A stretch of DNA of 64,000 nt, taken from NCBI RefSeq assembly GCF_024666615.1, contig NZ_CP088297.1, positions 2,852,001 to 2,916,000 on the forward strand, given 5' to 3'. Below the pieces are notes generated by a model that saw only the letters and a program-made list of their open reading frames with translations, made no database searches and was not told the origin of the DNA. Made by a program: the position numbers and the translations under genes. The stretch is from Aquabacterium sp. J223 (lineage in GTDB: Bacteria; Pseudomonadota; Gammaproteobacteria; Burkholderiales; Burkholderiaceae_C). Positions 8,877-17,074 of the stretch are shown here, in pieces (position 1 is the first letter of the stretch; each line of letters starts with the position of its first letter).

Positions 8877-10040
8877 ATGGCCACCCAACGGCTCGGTCTG
8901 ATCATGCACGGCGTCACCGGACGCATGGGCATGAACCAGCACCTCATCCGCTCCATCGTCGCCATCCGCCAGCAGGGCGGCGTCACGCTCGCCAACGGCG
9001 ACCGGGTCATGCCCGACCCCATCCTCATCGGCCGCAACGCCGAGAAGATCGAGGCGCTGGCCAAGGCCCACGGCATCGCCCGCTGGGGCACCAACCTCGA
9101 CGCCGCGCTGGCCGACCGGAACGACAGCGTCTTCTTCGACGCCGGCACCACGCAGATGCGCCCCACCCTTCTGGCGCAGGCGCTGCGCGCCGGCAAGCAC
9201 GTGTATTGCGAGAAGCCCATCGCCACCACGCTGGCCGAGGCGATGGAGCTGTGCCAGGTGGCCAAGGCCTCCGGCCTGAAGCACGGCGCGGTGCAGGACA
9301 AGCTGTTCCTGCCCGGGCTGCGCAAGCTGGACATGCTGCGCCGCGCCGGCTTCTTCGGGCGCATGCTCAACGTGCGCATCGACTTCGGCTACTGGGTCTT
9401 CGAAGGCGACCTGCAGCCCATCCAGCGCCCGAGCTGGAACTACCGTGCCGAGGACGGCGGCGGGATGATCCTCGACATGATGTGCCACTGGCGCTATGTG
9501 CTGGACAACCTGTTCGGCCAGGTGAAGAGCATCAGCTGCATCGGCGCCACCCACATCGACAAGCGCTGGGACGAGGCCGGCCAGCCGTACAAGGCCACCG
9601 CCGACGACGCCGCCTACGGCACCGCCGAGCTGGTCGGCCACAACGGCGAGCCGGTGATCGCGCAGCTCACCATGAGCTGGGCCACCCGCGTGCGCCGCGA
9701 CGACCTGGTCACCTTCCACGTCGACGGCACCCACGGCTCGGCCGTCGCCGGCCTGCAGGACTGCCGCGCGCAGTCGCGCGTCAACACGCCGCGGCCGGTG
9801 TGGAACCCCGACGTCAAGCAGACGATGAACTTCTTCGACCAGTGGCAGGAGGTGCCGGACACCCAGGTCTACGACAACGGCTTCAAGATCCAGTGGGAGG
9901 CCTTCATCCGCCACGTCGTCGAGGACGCGCCGTACCGCTGGACGCTGCCCGAAGGCGCCAAGGGCGTGCAGCTGGTCGAGGCCGCCCTGAAGAGCTGGAA
10001 GGACCGGCGCTGGGTCGACGTGCCCGCGCTGGCGCTGTGA
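8877..10040 (+). CDS. Gfo/Idh/MocA family NAD(P)-dependent oxidoreductase
   Basis: 387 residues from ATG 8877, chosen because GAAGG precedes it by about 7 bases; the frame extends 13 codons further upstream. The N-terminal Rossmann fold begins LIMHGVTGRMG, and the family motif EKPIATTL (about residue 115) supplies the conserved lysine-proline at the active site. A substrate domain with DKRWDEAG and MCHWRY follows; the histidine is in the place of the usual catalytic histidine. The family oxidises or epimerises hydroxyl groups on sugars, inositols and related compounds. It is the first enzyme gene in the operon and overlaps no neighbour (7-base gap to the DUF993 gene). Exact substrate unknown. 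Confidence 0.88.
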   Translation: MATQRLGLIMHGVTGRMGMNQHLIRSIVAIRQQGGVTLANGDRVMPDPILIGRNAEKIEALAKAHGIARWGTNLDAALADRNDSVFFDAGTTQMRPTLLAQALRAGKHVYCEKPIATTLAEAMELCQVAKASGLKHGAVQDKLFLPGLRKLDMLRRAGFFGRMLNVRIDFGYWVFEGDLQPIQRPSWNYRAEDGGGMILDMMCHWRYVLDNLFGQVKSISCIGATHIDKRWDEAGQPYKATADDAAYGTAELVGHNGEPVIAQLTMSWATRVRRDDLVTFHVDGTHGSAVAGLQDCRAQSRVNTPRPVWNPDVKQTMNFFDQWQEVPDTQVYDNGFKIQWEAFIRHVVEDAPYRWTLPEGAKGVQLVEAALKSWKDRRWVDVPALAL

Positions 10041-10047
10041 GGCCGGG

Positions 10048-11256
10048 ATGAGCCTGTCCCTCACCCTGCCGGGTGCCGACGGTCGGCCGGCCCGCTACAC
10101 GCTCAGCGGCCGCACCCCGGTGCAGCCGGTGGCCGGCAAGCCGCTGGCGCGCATCGCCTACTCGGCCGCGCACGTGGTGGCCGATCCGCTTGCGGCCATC
10201 GATCCCTGGCTGCAGGCGGCGGTCGACTGGGAGTCGACGCTGGCCTACCGCCGCCGGCTGTGGTCGCTCGGCCTGGGCGTGGCCGAGGCCATGGACACGG
10301 CGCAGCGTGGCATGGGGCTGGACTGGCCAACCTCGCTGCAGCTGATCCAGCGCTCGCTGGCCGAGGCCCGCTCGGTGCCGGGCGCCCTCGTCGCCTGCGG
10401 CTGCGGCACCGACCAGCTGGCGCCCGAGGCGGCACGCAGCGTCGACGACGTGATCCGCGCCTACGAGGAGCAGATGGCCGCCATCGAGGCCGCCGGCGGC
10501 AGGCTCATCGTCATGGCCAGCCGCGCGCTGGCGCGGGTGGCGAAGGGCGCGGCCGACTACGAGCGCGTTTACGACCGGGTGCTGTCGCAGGCCCGGCAGC
10601 CGGTGGTGCTGCACTGGCTGGGCGAGATGTTCGACCCGGCGCTGGCCGGGTACTGGGGTTCTGCCAACGTCGACGAGGCGATGAGCACCGCGCTGGGCGT
10701 CATCGCCGCCCATCCCGACAAGGTCGACGGCATCAAGATCTCGCTGCTGGACAAGGACAAAGAGATCGCCATGCGGCGCCGCCTGCCGACCACCGGCGGG
10801 CCCGACGGCCGCGGCGTCCGCATGTACACCGGCGACGACTTCCACTACGCCGAGCTGATCGCCGGCGACGGGGTGGGCGAGGCGGAGAACCGGCGCCAGA
10901 GCGACGCGCTGCTGGGCATCTTCGACGCCATCGCACCCGCCGCCGCCGCCGCACTGCAGTCGCTGGCCGCGGGCGACGCCGGCCGCTTCCACGAACTGCT
11001 GGCGCCCACCGTGCCGCTGTCGCGCCACATCTTCAAGGCGCCCACCCGCTTCTACAAGACCGGCGTGGTGTTCATGGCCTGGCTGAACGGCCACCAGAGC
11101 CACTTCGCCATGGTCGGCGGCCAGCAGAGCACCCGCTCGCTGCCGCACCTCGCCGAGCTGTTCCGCCTGGCCGACGCCGCCGGCCTGCTGGAACAGCCCG
11201 AGCTGGCGGTGCGGCGGATGAAGACGCTGCTGGCCCTTCACGGCCTGGAGGGTTGA
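10048..11256 (+). CDS. DUF993 family protein (dihydrodipicolinate-synthase-like TIM barrel)
   Basis: 402 residues. Recognisable DUF993 features are the VDWESTLAYRRRLWSLGLG segment (about residues 54-72), AMDTAQRGMGLDW, and the internal KVDGIKISLLDKDKE region, where the lysine in GIKISLLD is in the place expected for a Schiff-base lysine of a class I aldolase-like barrel (inference). The family is assigned to the dihydrodipicolinate synthase fold but its reaction is not established to my knowledge. Its constant company with a Gfo/Idh/MocA oxidoreductase and a sugar-phosphate-isomerase-like protein suggests aldol cleavage of an oxidised sugar-like intermediate. The next gene starts 3 bases after its stop. 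Confidence 0.8.
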   Translation: MSLSLTLPGADGRPARYTLSGRTPVQPVAGKPLARIAYSAAHVVADPLAAIDPWLQAAVDWESTLAYRRRLWSLGLGVAEAMDTAQRGMGLDWPTSLQLIQRSLAEARSVPGALVACGCGTDQLAPEAARSVDDVIRAYEEQMAAIEAAGGRLIVMASRALARVAKGAADYERVYDRVLSQARQPVVLHWLGEMFDPALAGYWGSANVDEAMSTALGVIAAHPDKVDGIKISLLDKDKEIAMRRRLPTTGGPDGRGVRMYTGDDFHYAELIAGDGVGEAENRRQSDALLGIFDAIAPAAAAALQSLAAGDAGRFHELLAPTVPLSRHIFKAPTRFYKTGVVFMAWLNGHQSHFAMVGGQQSTRSLPHLAELFRLADAAGLLEQPELAVRRMKTLLALHGLEG

Positions 11257-11259
11257 GCC

Positions 11260-12138
11260 ATGCGGGACTTCTCGCAGGACCACCGCTGGCTGTCCATCAA
11301 CACCGCCACCGTGCGCCAGCAGCACGGCCGCGACTGGCCGCTGCTGGACATCCTCGACGCCTGCGCGCGGCTGGAGATCCGCGCGGTTTCGCCCTGGCGC
11401 GACCAGGTGCACGCCGCCGGCCTGAAGGAAACGGCCCGCACGATCAAGGCGCATGGCCTGGAGCTCTCCGGCTACTGCCGCGGCGGGATGTTCACCACGG
11501 CCGACGACGCCGGCTTCCGCGCCGCGCTGGACGACAACCGGCGCGCGGTGGACGAGGCCTGCGAGCTGGGCGCGCCCTGCCTCGTGCTGGTGGTCGGCGG
11601 CCTGCCCGGCGCCCTGCAGGGCCGGGCGGCCCACAAGGACATCGGCGCCGCGCGGCAGCAGGTCACCGACGGCATCGCCGCCCTGCTGCCCTACGCCGTC
11701 GAGCGCCGGATGCCGCTGGCCATCGAGCCGCTGCACCCGATGTTCGCCGCCGACCGCGCCTGCATCAACACGATGGAACAGGCGCTGGACGTGTGCGACC
11801 TCCTCGACCCGCAGCGCAGCGGCGCGCTGGGCGTGGCGGTCGACGTCTTCCACACCTGGTGGGACCCCAAGCTGGAGGCCCAGATCGCCCGCGCCGGTCG
11901 CGAGCGGCTGCTGGCCTTCCACGTCTGCGACTGGCGCATCGAGACCCGCGACCTGCTCAACGACCGCGGGATGATGGGCGACGGCGTGATCGACCTGCGC
12001 CGCATCCGCGGCTGGGTGGAGGCGCAGGGCTTCGACGGCCACAGCGAGGTGGAGATCTTCTCCACCCGCGACTGGTGGCAGCGCGACGGCGAGACCACGC
12101 TGCGCACCTGCATCGAGCGGCACCGGGCCTGCGTCTAG
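11260..12138 (+). CDS. Sugar phosphate isomerase/epimerase-like TIM-barrel protein
   Basis: 292 residues of the AP-endonuclease-2/xylose-isomerase-like barrel. Metal-site residues are plausible in LAIEPLHPMF (Glu), VDVFHTWWD (Asp and His), HVCDWR (His and Asp) and SEVEIFS (Glu), in the order expected for the family. Such enzymes isomerise or epimerise keto-sugars, hydroxypyruvate or inosose-type compounds. The gene follows the DUF993 gene by 3 bases and ends the operon, which converges on the CoA-transferase genes with only 17 bases between. Family call is secure; the reaction is not. Confidence 0.85.
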   Translation: MRDFSQDHRWLSINTATVRQQHGRDWPLLDILDACARLEIRAVSPWRDQVHAAGLKETARTIKAHGLELSGYCRGGMFTTADDAGFRAALDDNRRAVDEACELGAPCLVLVVGGLPGALQGRAAHKDIGAARQQVTDGIAALLPYAVERRMPLAIEPLHPMFAADRACINTMEQALDVCDLLDPQRSGALGVAVDVFHTWWDPKLEAQIARAGRERLLAFHVCDWRIETRDLLNDRGMMGDGVIDLRRIRGWVEAQGFDGHSEVEIFSTRDWWQRDGETTLRTCIERHRACV

Positions 12139-12155
12139 GCCCCGGTGGCCGCCGG

Positions 12156-12812
12156 TCAGGCGGCGCCGGCCACCGGCAGCCCGATCAGGCGCTCCAGTTC
12201 GGCGTGCGTCAGCCCGTCGACGAGGTCGATCAGCACCAGACCCTGCGGCGTGCAGGCCAGCGTCGCGAGGTCGGTGTAGACGCGCTTGACGCAGGCGATG
12301 CCGGTCAGCGGGTAGGTGCAGCGCTCGACCAGCTTGCTGGTCCCGGGCTTGTTGGGGCTCGGCTTGGTCAGCAGGTCCATCATCACCCAGGTCTGCTTGG
12401 CGCCGATGGCCAGGTCCATTGCGCCGCCGACCGCGGGAATGGCGCCGGCCTCGCCGGTGCTCCAGTTGGCCAGGTCGCCGGTGGCCGAGACCTGGAAGGC
12501 GCCGAGCACGCAGATGTCCAGGTGGCCGCCGCGCATCATGGCGAAGCTGTCGGCGTGGTGGAAATAGGCGCCGCCGGGCCTGAGCGTCACCGGCTGCTTG
12601 CCGGCGTTGATGAGGTCGTAGTCCTCCTCGCCCGCGGCCGGCGCCGGGCCCATGCCGAGGATGCCGTTCTCGCTGTGCAGGATCACCTCCCGGCCGGGCG
12701 GGATGTGGTTGGCGACCAGCGTGGGCTGGCCGATGCCCAGGTTGACGTAGGCACCGTCGTGGATGTCCTGCGCGACGCGGGCCGCCAGTTCGTCCTTGGT
12801 CCTGCGCTTCAT
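12156..12812 (-). CDS. pcaJ: 3-oxoadipate CoA-transferase subunit B
   Basis: 218 residues, standard for the beta subunit of class I CoA transferases. The catalytic glutamate is recognisable in SENGILGMGP (about residue 48), and GGAMDLAIGAKQTWVMMDLLTK is the usual central block (shortened here). With subunit A it moves CoA from succinyl-CoA to 3-oxoadipate to give 3-oxoadipyl-CoA. PcaIJ, CatIJ and ScoAB look alike; the partner genes here (hydroxyquinol-type dioxygenase, maleylacetate reductase, hydroquinone dioxygenase) all lead to 3-oxoadipate, which favours PcaJ. Its ATG overlaps the stop of subunit A by 4 bases, so the two are translated in step. Confidence 0.85.
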   Translation of the reverse strand: MKRRTKDELAARVAQDIHDGAYVNLGIGQPTLVANHIPPGREVILHSENGILGMGPAPAAGEEDYDLINAGKQPVTLRPGGAYFHHADSFAMMRGGHLDICVLGAFQVSATGDLANWSTGEAGAIPAVGGAMDLAIGAKQTWVMMDLLTKPSPNKPGTSKLVERCTYPLTGIACVKRVYTDLATLACTPQGLVLIDLVDGLTHAELERLIGLPVAGAA

Positions 12813-13525
12813 GCCCGCTCCTTGAAGCCGCCGGCCTGCGTCGCCACCCGCGGCACCTGGACGATGCGGCTGACGTGGATGCCGGGGGTCACCACCACCT
12901 CGGGGTCGAGCTCGCCCAGCTCGACGATCTCGTGCACCGACGCCACCGTGCGGGCCGCCGCCATCGCCATCACCGGGCCGAAGTTGCGCGCCGCCTTGCG
13001 GTAGGTGAGGTTGCCCCAACGGTCGCCGCGCTCGGCCTTGATCAGCGCCAGGTCGCCGCGGATGGGGTGCTCCAGCACGTAGGGCTTGCCGTCGATGACG
13101 CGGGTCTCCTTCGGCGTGCCGTCGGCGTTCAGCGCCAGCTCGGTGCCGAAGCCGGTGGGCGTGAAGAAGGCGCCGATGCCGGCGCCGGCGGCGCGCAGCC
13201 GCTCGGCCAGGTTGCCCTGCGGCACCAGCTCCAGTTCCAGCCTGCCGCTGCGGTACAGCCCGTCGAACACCTGCGAATCGGCCTGGCGCGGGAAGCTGCA
13301 GATGACCTTGCGCACCCGGCCGGCCTTCAGCAGCGCGGCCAGCCCGGTCTCGCCGTTGCCGGCGTTGTTGTTGACGATCACCAGGTCGCGCGCGCCCTGC
13401 TCGATCAGCCCGTCGATCAGTTCGTTCGGAATGCCGGCGGTGCCGAAGCCGCCGATGAGCACGGTGGCGCCGTCCGGCGTGCCGGCCAGCGCATCGGCGA
13501 CCGAGGCCGCCCGTTTGTCGATCAC
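12809..13525 (-). CDS. pcaI: 3-oxoadipate CoA-transferase subunit A
   Basis: 238 residues from a GTG at 13525 that overlaps the stop of the dioxygenase gene (GTGA). The family's glycine-rich GGFGTAGIPNELIDGL (about 25-40) and the VNNNAGNGETGLAALL segment are clear. It forms the heteromeric CoA transferase with the next gene. The start at GTG is supported by the overlap and by the typical IDKRAASVADAL opening seen in homologues. It sits between an intradiol dioxygenase and subunit B in a tightly overlapped block, so it acts on the ring-cleavage product after reduction to 3-oxoadipate. Confidence 0.85.
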   Translation of the reverse strand: MIDKRAASVADALAGTPDGATVLIGGFGTAGIPNELIDGLIEQGARDLVIVNNNAGNGETGLAALLKAGRVRKVICSFPRQADSQVFDGLYRSGRLELELVPQGNLAERLRAAGAGIGAFFTPTGFGTELALNADGTPKETRVIDGKPYVLEHPIRGDLALIKAERGDRWGNLTYRKAARNFGPVMAMAAARTVASVHEIVELGELDPEVVVTPGIHVSRIVQVPRVATQAGGFKERA

Positions 13526-14382
13526 GCCGGCTCCTCTCGCAGTGGGGGGTTGGGCACGGTGGGGTTGAGGACGAAATCGTATTCCAGCAGCGTCGTGCCG
13601 TCCGGCTGCTCGCGCCAGTCTGCCATCAGCGACTGCCGCACGCCGAACACCGGGTCGGTGGCGATGTGCGGATCGCCGCGGCGGAAGACATGGGTGACCA
13701 GCGTCTCGTGGCCCTCGGCCTCGATCCAGAAGTGCAGGTGCGCCGGCCGCCAGGACGAGCGTCGCGTGGCCGCCAGCAGCCGGCCCACCGGCCCGTCGGT
13801 GGGAATGGGGTAGGACTCGGCGACGATGGTGCGGAACTCGAAGCGGCCGTCGGCGTCGGCGTGCAGCTTGCCGCGGGCCTGGGCCTGCGCCAGGCCGGGC
13901 TTCTGCACGTCGTACTCGCCGTCGGCGTCGGCCTGCCAGACGTCCAGCAGCGCGCCGGCCAGCGGCCTGCCGTCCACGCTGCGCACCTGGCCGCGCACCG
14001 TGCAGGGCCGGCCGGCGGCGCCGTTGGCGATGTCGGCGCCGTTCTCGTACAGCGGTGCCTCGCGCACGTGGAAGGGCCCGAGCACGGTGGACTCGGTGCA
14101 GCCGGCCGGCCGCGCCTGGTTCAGCACCACCGTCTGCATCGACAGGCCGAGCACGTCGCTGAGCAGGATGAACTCCTGCCGGCTGGGCGTGCAGGTCTGG
14201 CCCGTCTCGGTGAGGAAGCCGATGGCCTGCACCCACTCGGCCTCGGTGAGCTGCACGTCGCGCGCGAAGTCGTGCAGGTGGCGCACCAGCGACTGCATGA
14301 CCTGCTTCAGACGCGCGTCGGGCGTGTGGGCGAAACGTTCCAGCGCCTCTCGGGTCAGCGGTTCGGATTCACGGGGGGACAT
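13522..14382 (-). CDS. Intradiol ring-cleavage dioxygenase, hydroxyquinol 1,2-dioxygenase type
   Basis: 286 residues with an N-terminal dimerisation domain (about 1-100) and a catalytic beta-sandwich. The four iron ligands of intradiol dioxygenases can be placed: Tyr in APLYENGAD, Tyr in DGEYDVQ, and two His in RPAHLHFWIE. The Fe(III) enzyme would open 1,2,4-trihydroxybenzene (hydroxyquinol) to maleylacetate; catechol or chlorocatechol dioxygenases are close relatives and cannot be excluded by eye. Maleylacetate reductase in the same gene set favours hydroxyquinol. ATG 14382 is preferred over ATG 14388 because GAAGG lies 6 bases before it. The stop overlaps the CoA-transferase A start. Confidence 0.82.
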   Translation of the reverse strand: MSPRESEPLTREALERFAHTPDARLKQVMQSLVRHLHDFARDVQLTEAEWVQAIGFLTETGQTCTPSRQEFILLSDVLGLSMQTVVLNQARPAGCTESTVLGPFHVREAPLYENGADIANGAAGRPCTVRGQVRSVDGRPLAGALLDVWQADADGEYDVQKPGLAQAQARGKLHADADGRFEFRTIVAESYPIPTDGPVGRLLAATRRSSWRPAHLHFWIEAEGHETLVTHVFRRGDPHIATDPVFGVRQSLMADWREQPDGTTLLEYDFVLNPTVPNPPLREEPA

Positions 14383-14408
14383 GTCCATCCTTCGGGTTGT
14401 GTGCGGCG

Positions 14409-15401
14409 TCAGCGACGCACCAGGCGGCGGCCGGTGGGGAACAGCGACCAGCCCCAGCGCTGCTGCGCCCAGCCCCACAGCCCCTGGCGGAAGCGGATGG
14501 TGACCACGATGGCCAGCAGCCCCAGGCCGAGCAGGTACCAGGTGCCGTAGTCGCTGAACAGCTTGTTCAGCAGGAAGAAGATCACCGCGCCCACCAGCGG
14601 CCCCTCGATGCGGCCGATGCCGCCGATCACCACCATGAAGATGGCGAAGGCCGTCCAGTTGACGCTGAAGGCCGCATCCGGGCTGATGCGCAGGTTGCCG
14701 ACGAAGTACAGCGCGCCGGCCAGCCCGGCGCCGAAGGCCGCCACCACGTACACCGCCAGCTTCATGCGGCGCACGGCGATGCCCTGGCTCTCGGCCGCCA
14801 CCTCGTTGTCGCGGATGGCCAGCAGCGCCAGCCCCTGCTTGCTGCGCAGGAAGAGGTACACCAGCAGGAGGCTGGCCACCACGCAGGCCAGCGCCATCCA
14901 GAAGGTGACCCCCTCGCGGGTGGCCTTGTCGATGCCGCGCAGCGCCGTCAGGCTGGTGCCCGAGCCGCCGCCCAGCGCGCTCAGGTTGGCGAAGGACAGC
15001 CGCAGCACGTCGGCGATGACCCAGGTGCCGATGGCGAAGTAGCCGCCCTGCAGCCGGAAGGCCAGCGTGGACAGCGGCACCGCCGCCATGGCCGCGGCCA
15101 GCGCCGCCAGCGGGATGGCGACGAAGGGGTTCACCCCGCCCAGGTTGCCCATCGCCACCATGGCGTAGCCGCCGAGGCCGAAGAAGGCCTGCTGGCCGAT
15201 GGACACCATGCCGCCGTAGCCGGCCAGCAGGTTCCACATCATCGCGAAGATGAAGTAGCAGGCGATCTCGACGAAGTCGCGCATCCAGCTCGACTCGGCC
15301 CACCACGGCATGCTGGCCGCCAGCAGCACCAGCGCCAGGCCGACGGCCAGCGTCGCACGGCTGGCCGTGCTGTGCCTCACCACCTCAAAGCCAGCGTTCA
15401 C
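14409..15401 (-). CDS. livM: Branched-chain-type ABC transporter permease LivM
   Basis: 330 residues from GTG 15401 (GTG AAC), preceded by GAGGGACGGG. A longer frame upstream reads through a palindromic repeat and is not protein-like. About nine hydrophobic segments are present, with the conserved NLLAGYGGMVSIGQQAFFGLGGY near the N-terminus and GGIGRIEGPLVGAVI near the C-terminus, both typical of LivM. It forms the inner-membrane channel with LivH. Such systems in aromatic clusters import aromatic acids or phenols rather than amino acids; lying between the hydroxyquinol dioxygenase and livH suggests that role here (inference). Confidence 0.9.
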   Translation of the reverse strand: MNAGFEVVRHSTASRATLAVGLALVLLAASMPWWAESSWMRDFVEIACYFIFAMMWNLLAGYGGMVSIGQQAFFGLGGYAMVAMGNLGGVNPFVAIPLAALAAAMAAVPLSTLAFRLQGGYFAIGTWVIADVLRLSFANLSALGGGSGTSLTALRGIDKATREGVTFWMALACVVASLLLVYLFLRSKQGLALLAIRDNEVAAESQGIAVRRMKLAVYVVAAFGAGLAGALYFVGNLRISPDAAFSVNWTAFAIFMVVIGGIGRIEGPLVGAVIFFLLNKLFSDYGTWYLLGLGLLAIVVTIRFRQGLWGWAQQRWGWSLFPTGRRLVRR

Positions 15402-15431
15402 ACCCGTCCCTCTTTCCAAGCAGAACACCGC

Positions 15432-15499
15432 GGATCCGGCTTTGCCGGGCCGCTGGTGTTGCCCCTCGAAGGGGGCGCGCGAAGCGCGTAGGGGGTGGT
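15432..15499. repeat. GC-rich palindromic intergenic repeat (REP-like)
   Basis: Between livH and livM there is a compact set of inverted repeats: CCGGC-TTT-GCCGG (15436-15448), CCCCT/AGGGG (15462-15474) and CGCG-rich arms at 15475-15488 with a closing GTAGGGGG. The arrangement matches repetitive extragenic palindromes I know from Burkholderiales intergenic spaces. It splits the livH-livM pair, which usually abut, so it was probably inserted. I see one copy in this window. Confidence 0.6.
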
Positions 15500-15504
15500 C
15501 CATT

Positions 15505-16365
15505 TCAGCCTCGGGTGCGCGGGAACAGCCCCTGCGGCCGCACCAGCAGCACCGCCAGGAACATCAGGTGGCCGAACCAGATGCCCCAGCCCGGGTCGAT
15601 GCGGAAGCCCACCTGCTGGGTGACGCCCAGCACCAGGGCGCCCACCAGCGTGCCCCAGAACGAGCCCATGCCGCCGATGATCACCGCCTCGAAGGCGAAC
15701 AGCAGCAGCAGCGGCCCGTCGGCCGGCGACACGGTCGTGCGCAGCGCCTGGAAGACGCCGGCCACCGCGATCACCGCGCAGGCGATGGCGGTGGCCAGGG
15801 CGTAGACCTTGCGGGCGTCCAGCCCCATCAGCTCGGCGATCTCGCGCTCGTCGGACACCGCGCGGAAGGCGCGGCCGAGCGCGGTGCGGTCGAACAGCTG
15901 CTGCAGGCCGAAGGTCACCGCCAGCGCCACGGCCAGGATGGCCAGCGGCAGCACGCCGACGGCCAGTCCCTCGCCCAGCGCCAGGCTCTGCGTCGCCAGG
16001 CCGCCGCTGTCCAGTGAACGGGGGTCCGCGGAGAAGACCTCCAGCAGCGCGTTCTGGATCACCACCGACAGGCCGAAGGTGACCACCAGCGAGGGCAGCG
16101 GGTCCTTGCCCAGCGTGCCGTTCAGGACCCAGCGCTGCAGCGCATAACCGGCCCCGAAGGCCACCGGCAGCAGCAGCACGGCCGCCCACAGCGGCCCGGC
16201 GCCGGTGCCGGCGGCCAGCGCGATGGCGCCGAACGCCGCCAGCACGATGAAGTCGCCCTGCGCGGTGTTGGTCAGCCGCATGACGCCGAACATCAGCGAC
16301 AGGCCCTGCGCGAACAGCGCGTACAGCCCGCCCAGCAGCAGGCCCTGGATCACGGTGTCCACCAT
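15505..16365 (-). CDS. livH: Branched-chain-type ABC transporter permease LivH
   Basis: 286 residues, all hydrophobic segments plus short loops, with the LivH opening QGLLLGGLYALFAQGLSLMFGVMRL (shortened: LLLGGLYALFAQGLSLMFG) and the conserved AAFGAI and GGMGSFWGTLVGALVLG blocks. It pairs with LivM to make the membrane pore of the importer. It starts 5 bases after the livF stop, so livG-livF-livH form one unit; a palindromic repeat separates it from livM. The cargo is inferred from the operon to be an aromatic compound. Confidence 0.92.
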   Translation of the reverse strand: MVDTVIQGLLLGGLYALFAQGLSLMFGVMRLTNTAQGDFIVLAAFGAIALAAGTGAGPLWAAVLLLPVAFGAGYALQRWVLNGTLGKDPLPSLVVTFGLSVVIQNALLEVFSADPRSLDSGGLATQSLALGEGLAVGVLPLAILAVALAVTFGLQQLFDRTALGRAFRAVSDEREIAELMGLDARKVYALATAIACAVIAVAGVFQALRTTVSPADGPLLLLFAFEAVIIGGMGSFWGTLVGALVLGVTQQVGFRIDPGWGIWFGHLMFLAVLLVRPQGLFPRTRG

Positions 16366-16369
16366 CGCC

Positions 16370-17074
16370 TCACACCCCGAAGTAGGCGGCGCTGATCTGT
16401 TCGCGGCTCAGGGCGCCGCTGGCGCCTTCCAACGACACGCGCCCTTCCTGGAAGCAGTAGACCCGCCGGCTCACCCGCTGCGCCACGCCGACGTCCTGCT
16501 CGACGATGACGACGCTCATGCCCTCGGCGGTGATGGCCGGCAGCGCGTCGTAGATCTCCTTGATGACGATGGGCGCCAGCCCCAGCGACAGCTCGTCGCA
16601 CAGCAGCACCCGCGGGTTGCTCATCAGCGCCCGTCCGATGGCGACCATCTGCTGCTGCCCGCCGGACAGCGCGGTGCCGGGCTGGTGCCGCCTGTCCTTG
16701 AGGATGGGGAACAGCGCCTGCAGGCGCGGCAGGTTCCACGGCCCCGCACGGCCGGCGGTGGCGCCCATCAGCAGGTTCTCCTCCACCGTCAGGCTGGGGA
16801 AGAGGCGCCGGCCCTCCGGCACCATGGCCAGCCCCTGGCGCACGATGCGCCCCGGCGGCAGGCCGCCGATGGGCTGGCCGTCGAAGCGGATGCTGTCGGC
16901 GCTGGGCGCCTTGACCAGGCCGGTGAGCGACTTCAGGAAGGTGCTCTTGCCCGCGCCGTTGGCGCCGATGACGGCCACCACCTCGCCGGCGTCGAGCCGG
17001 AAGTCGATGCCGAACAGCGCCTGGGCGTCGCCGTAGAAGGCGGTCAGGCCATGGGTGGTCAGCAGCGCGGTCAT
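16370..17074 (-). CDS. livF: ABC transporter ATP-binding protein LivF
   Basis: 234 residues. Walker A is GANGAGKST (about 36-44), the signature motif is LSGGQQQM, and Walker B is RVLLCDELSLGLAP; the LSLGLAP ending is the LivF hallmark. It hydrolyses ATP with LivG on the cytoplasmic face to drive import. Its ATG overlaps the livG stop (ATGA). The frame reads open far upstream on the same strand across livG and livJ, but that sequence is only a shadow. Confidence 0.93.
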   Translation of the reverse strand: MTALLTTHGLTAFYGDAQALFGIDFRLDAGEVVAVIGANGAGKSTFLKSLTGLVKAPSADSIRFDGQPIGGLPPGRIVRQGLAMVPEGRRLFPSLTVEENLLMGATAGRAGPWNLPRLQALFPILKDRRHQPGTALSGGQQQMVAIGRALMSNPRVLLCDELSLGLAPIVIKEIYDALPAITAEGMSVVIVEQDVGVAQRVSRRVYCFQEGRVSLEGASGALSREQISAAYFGV

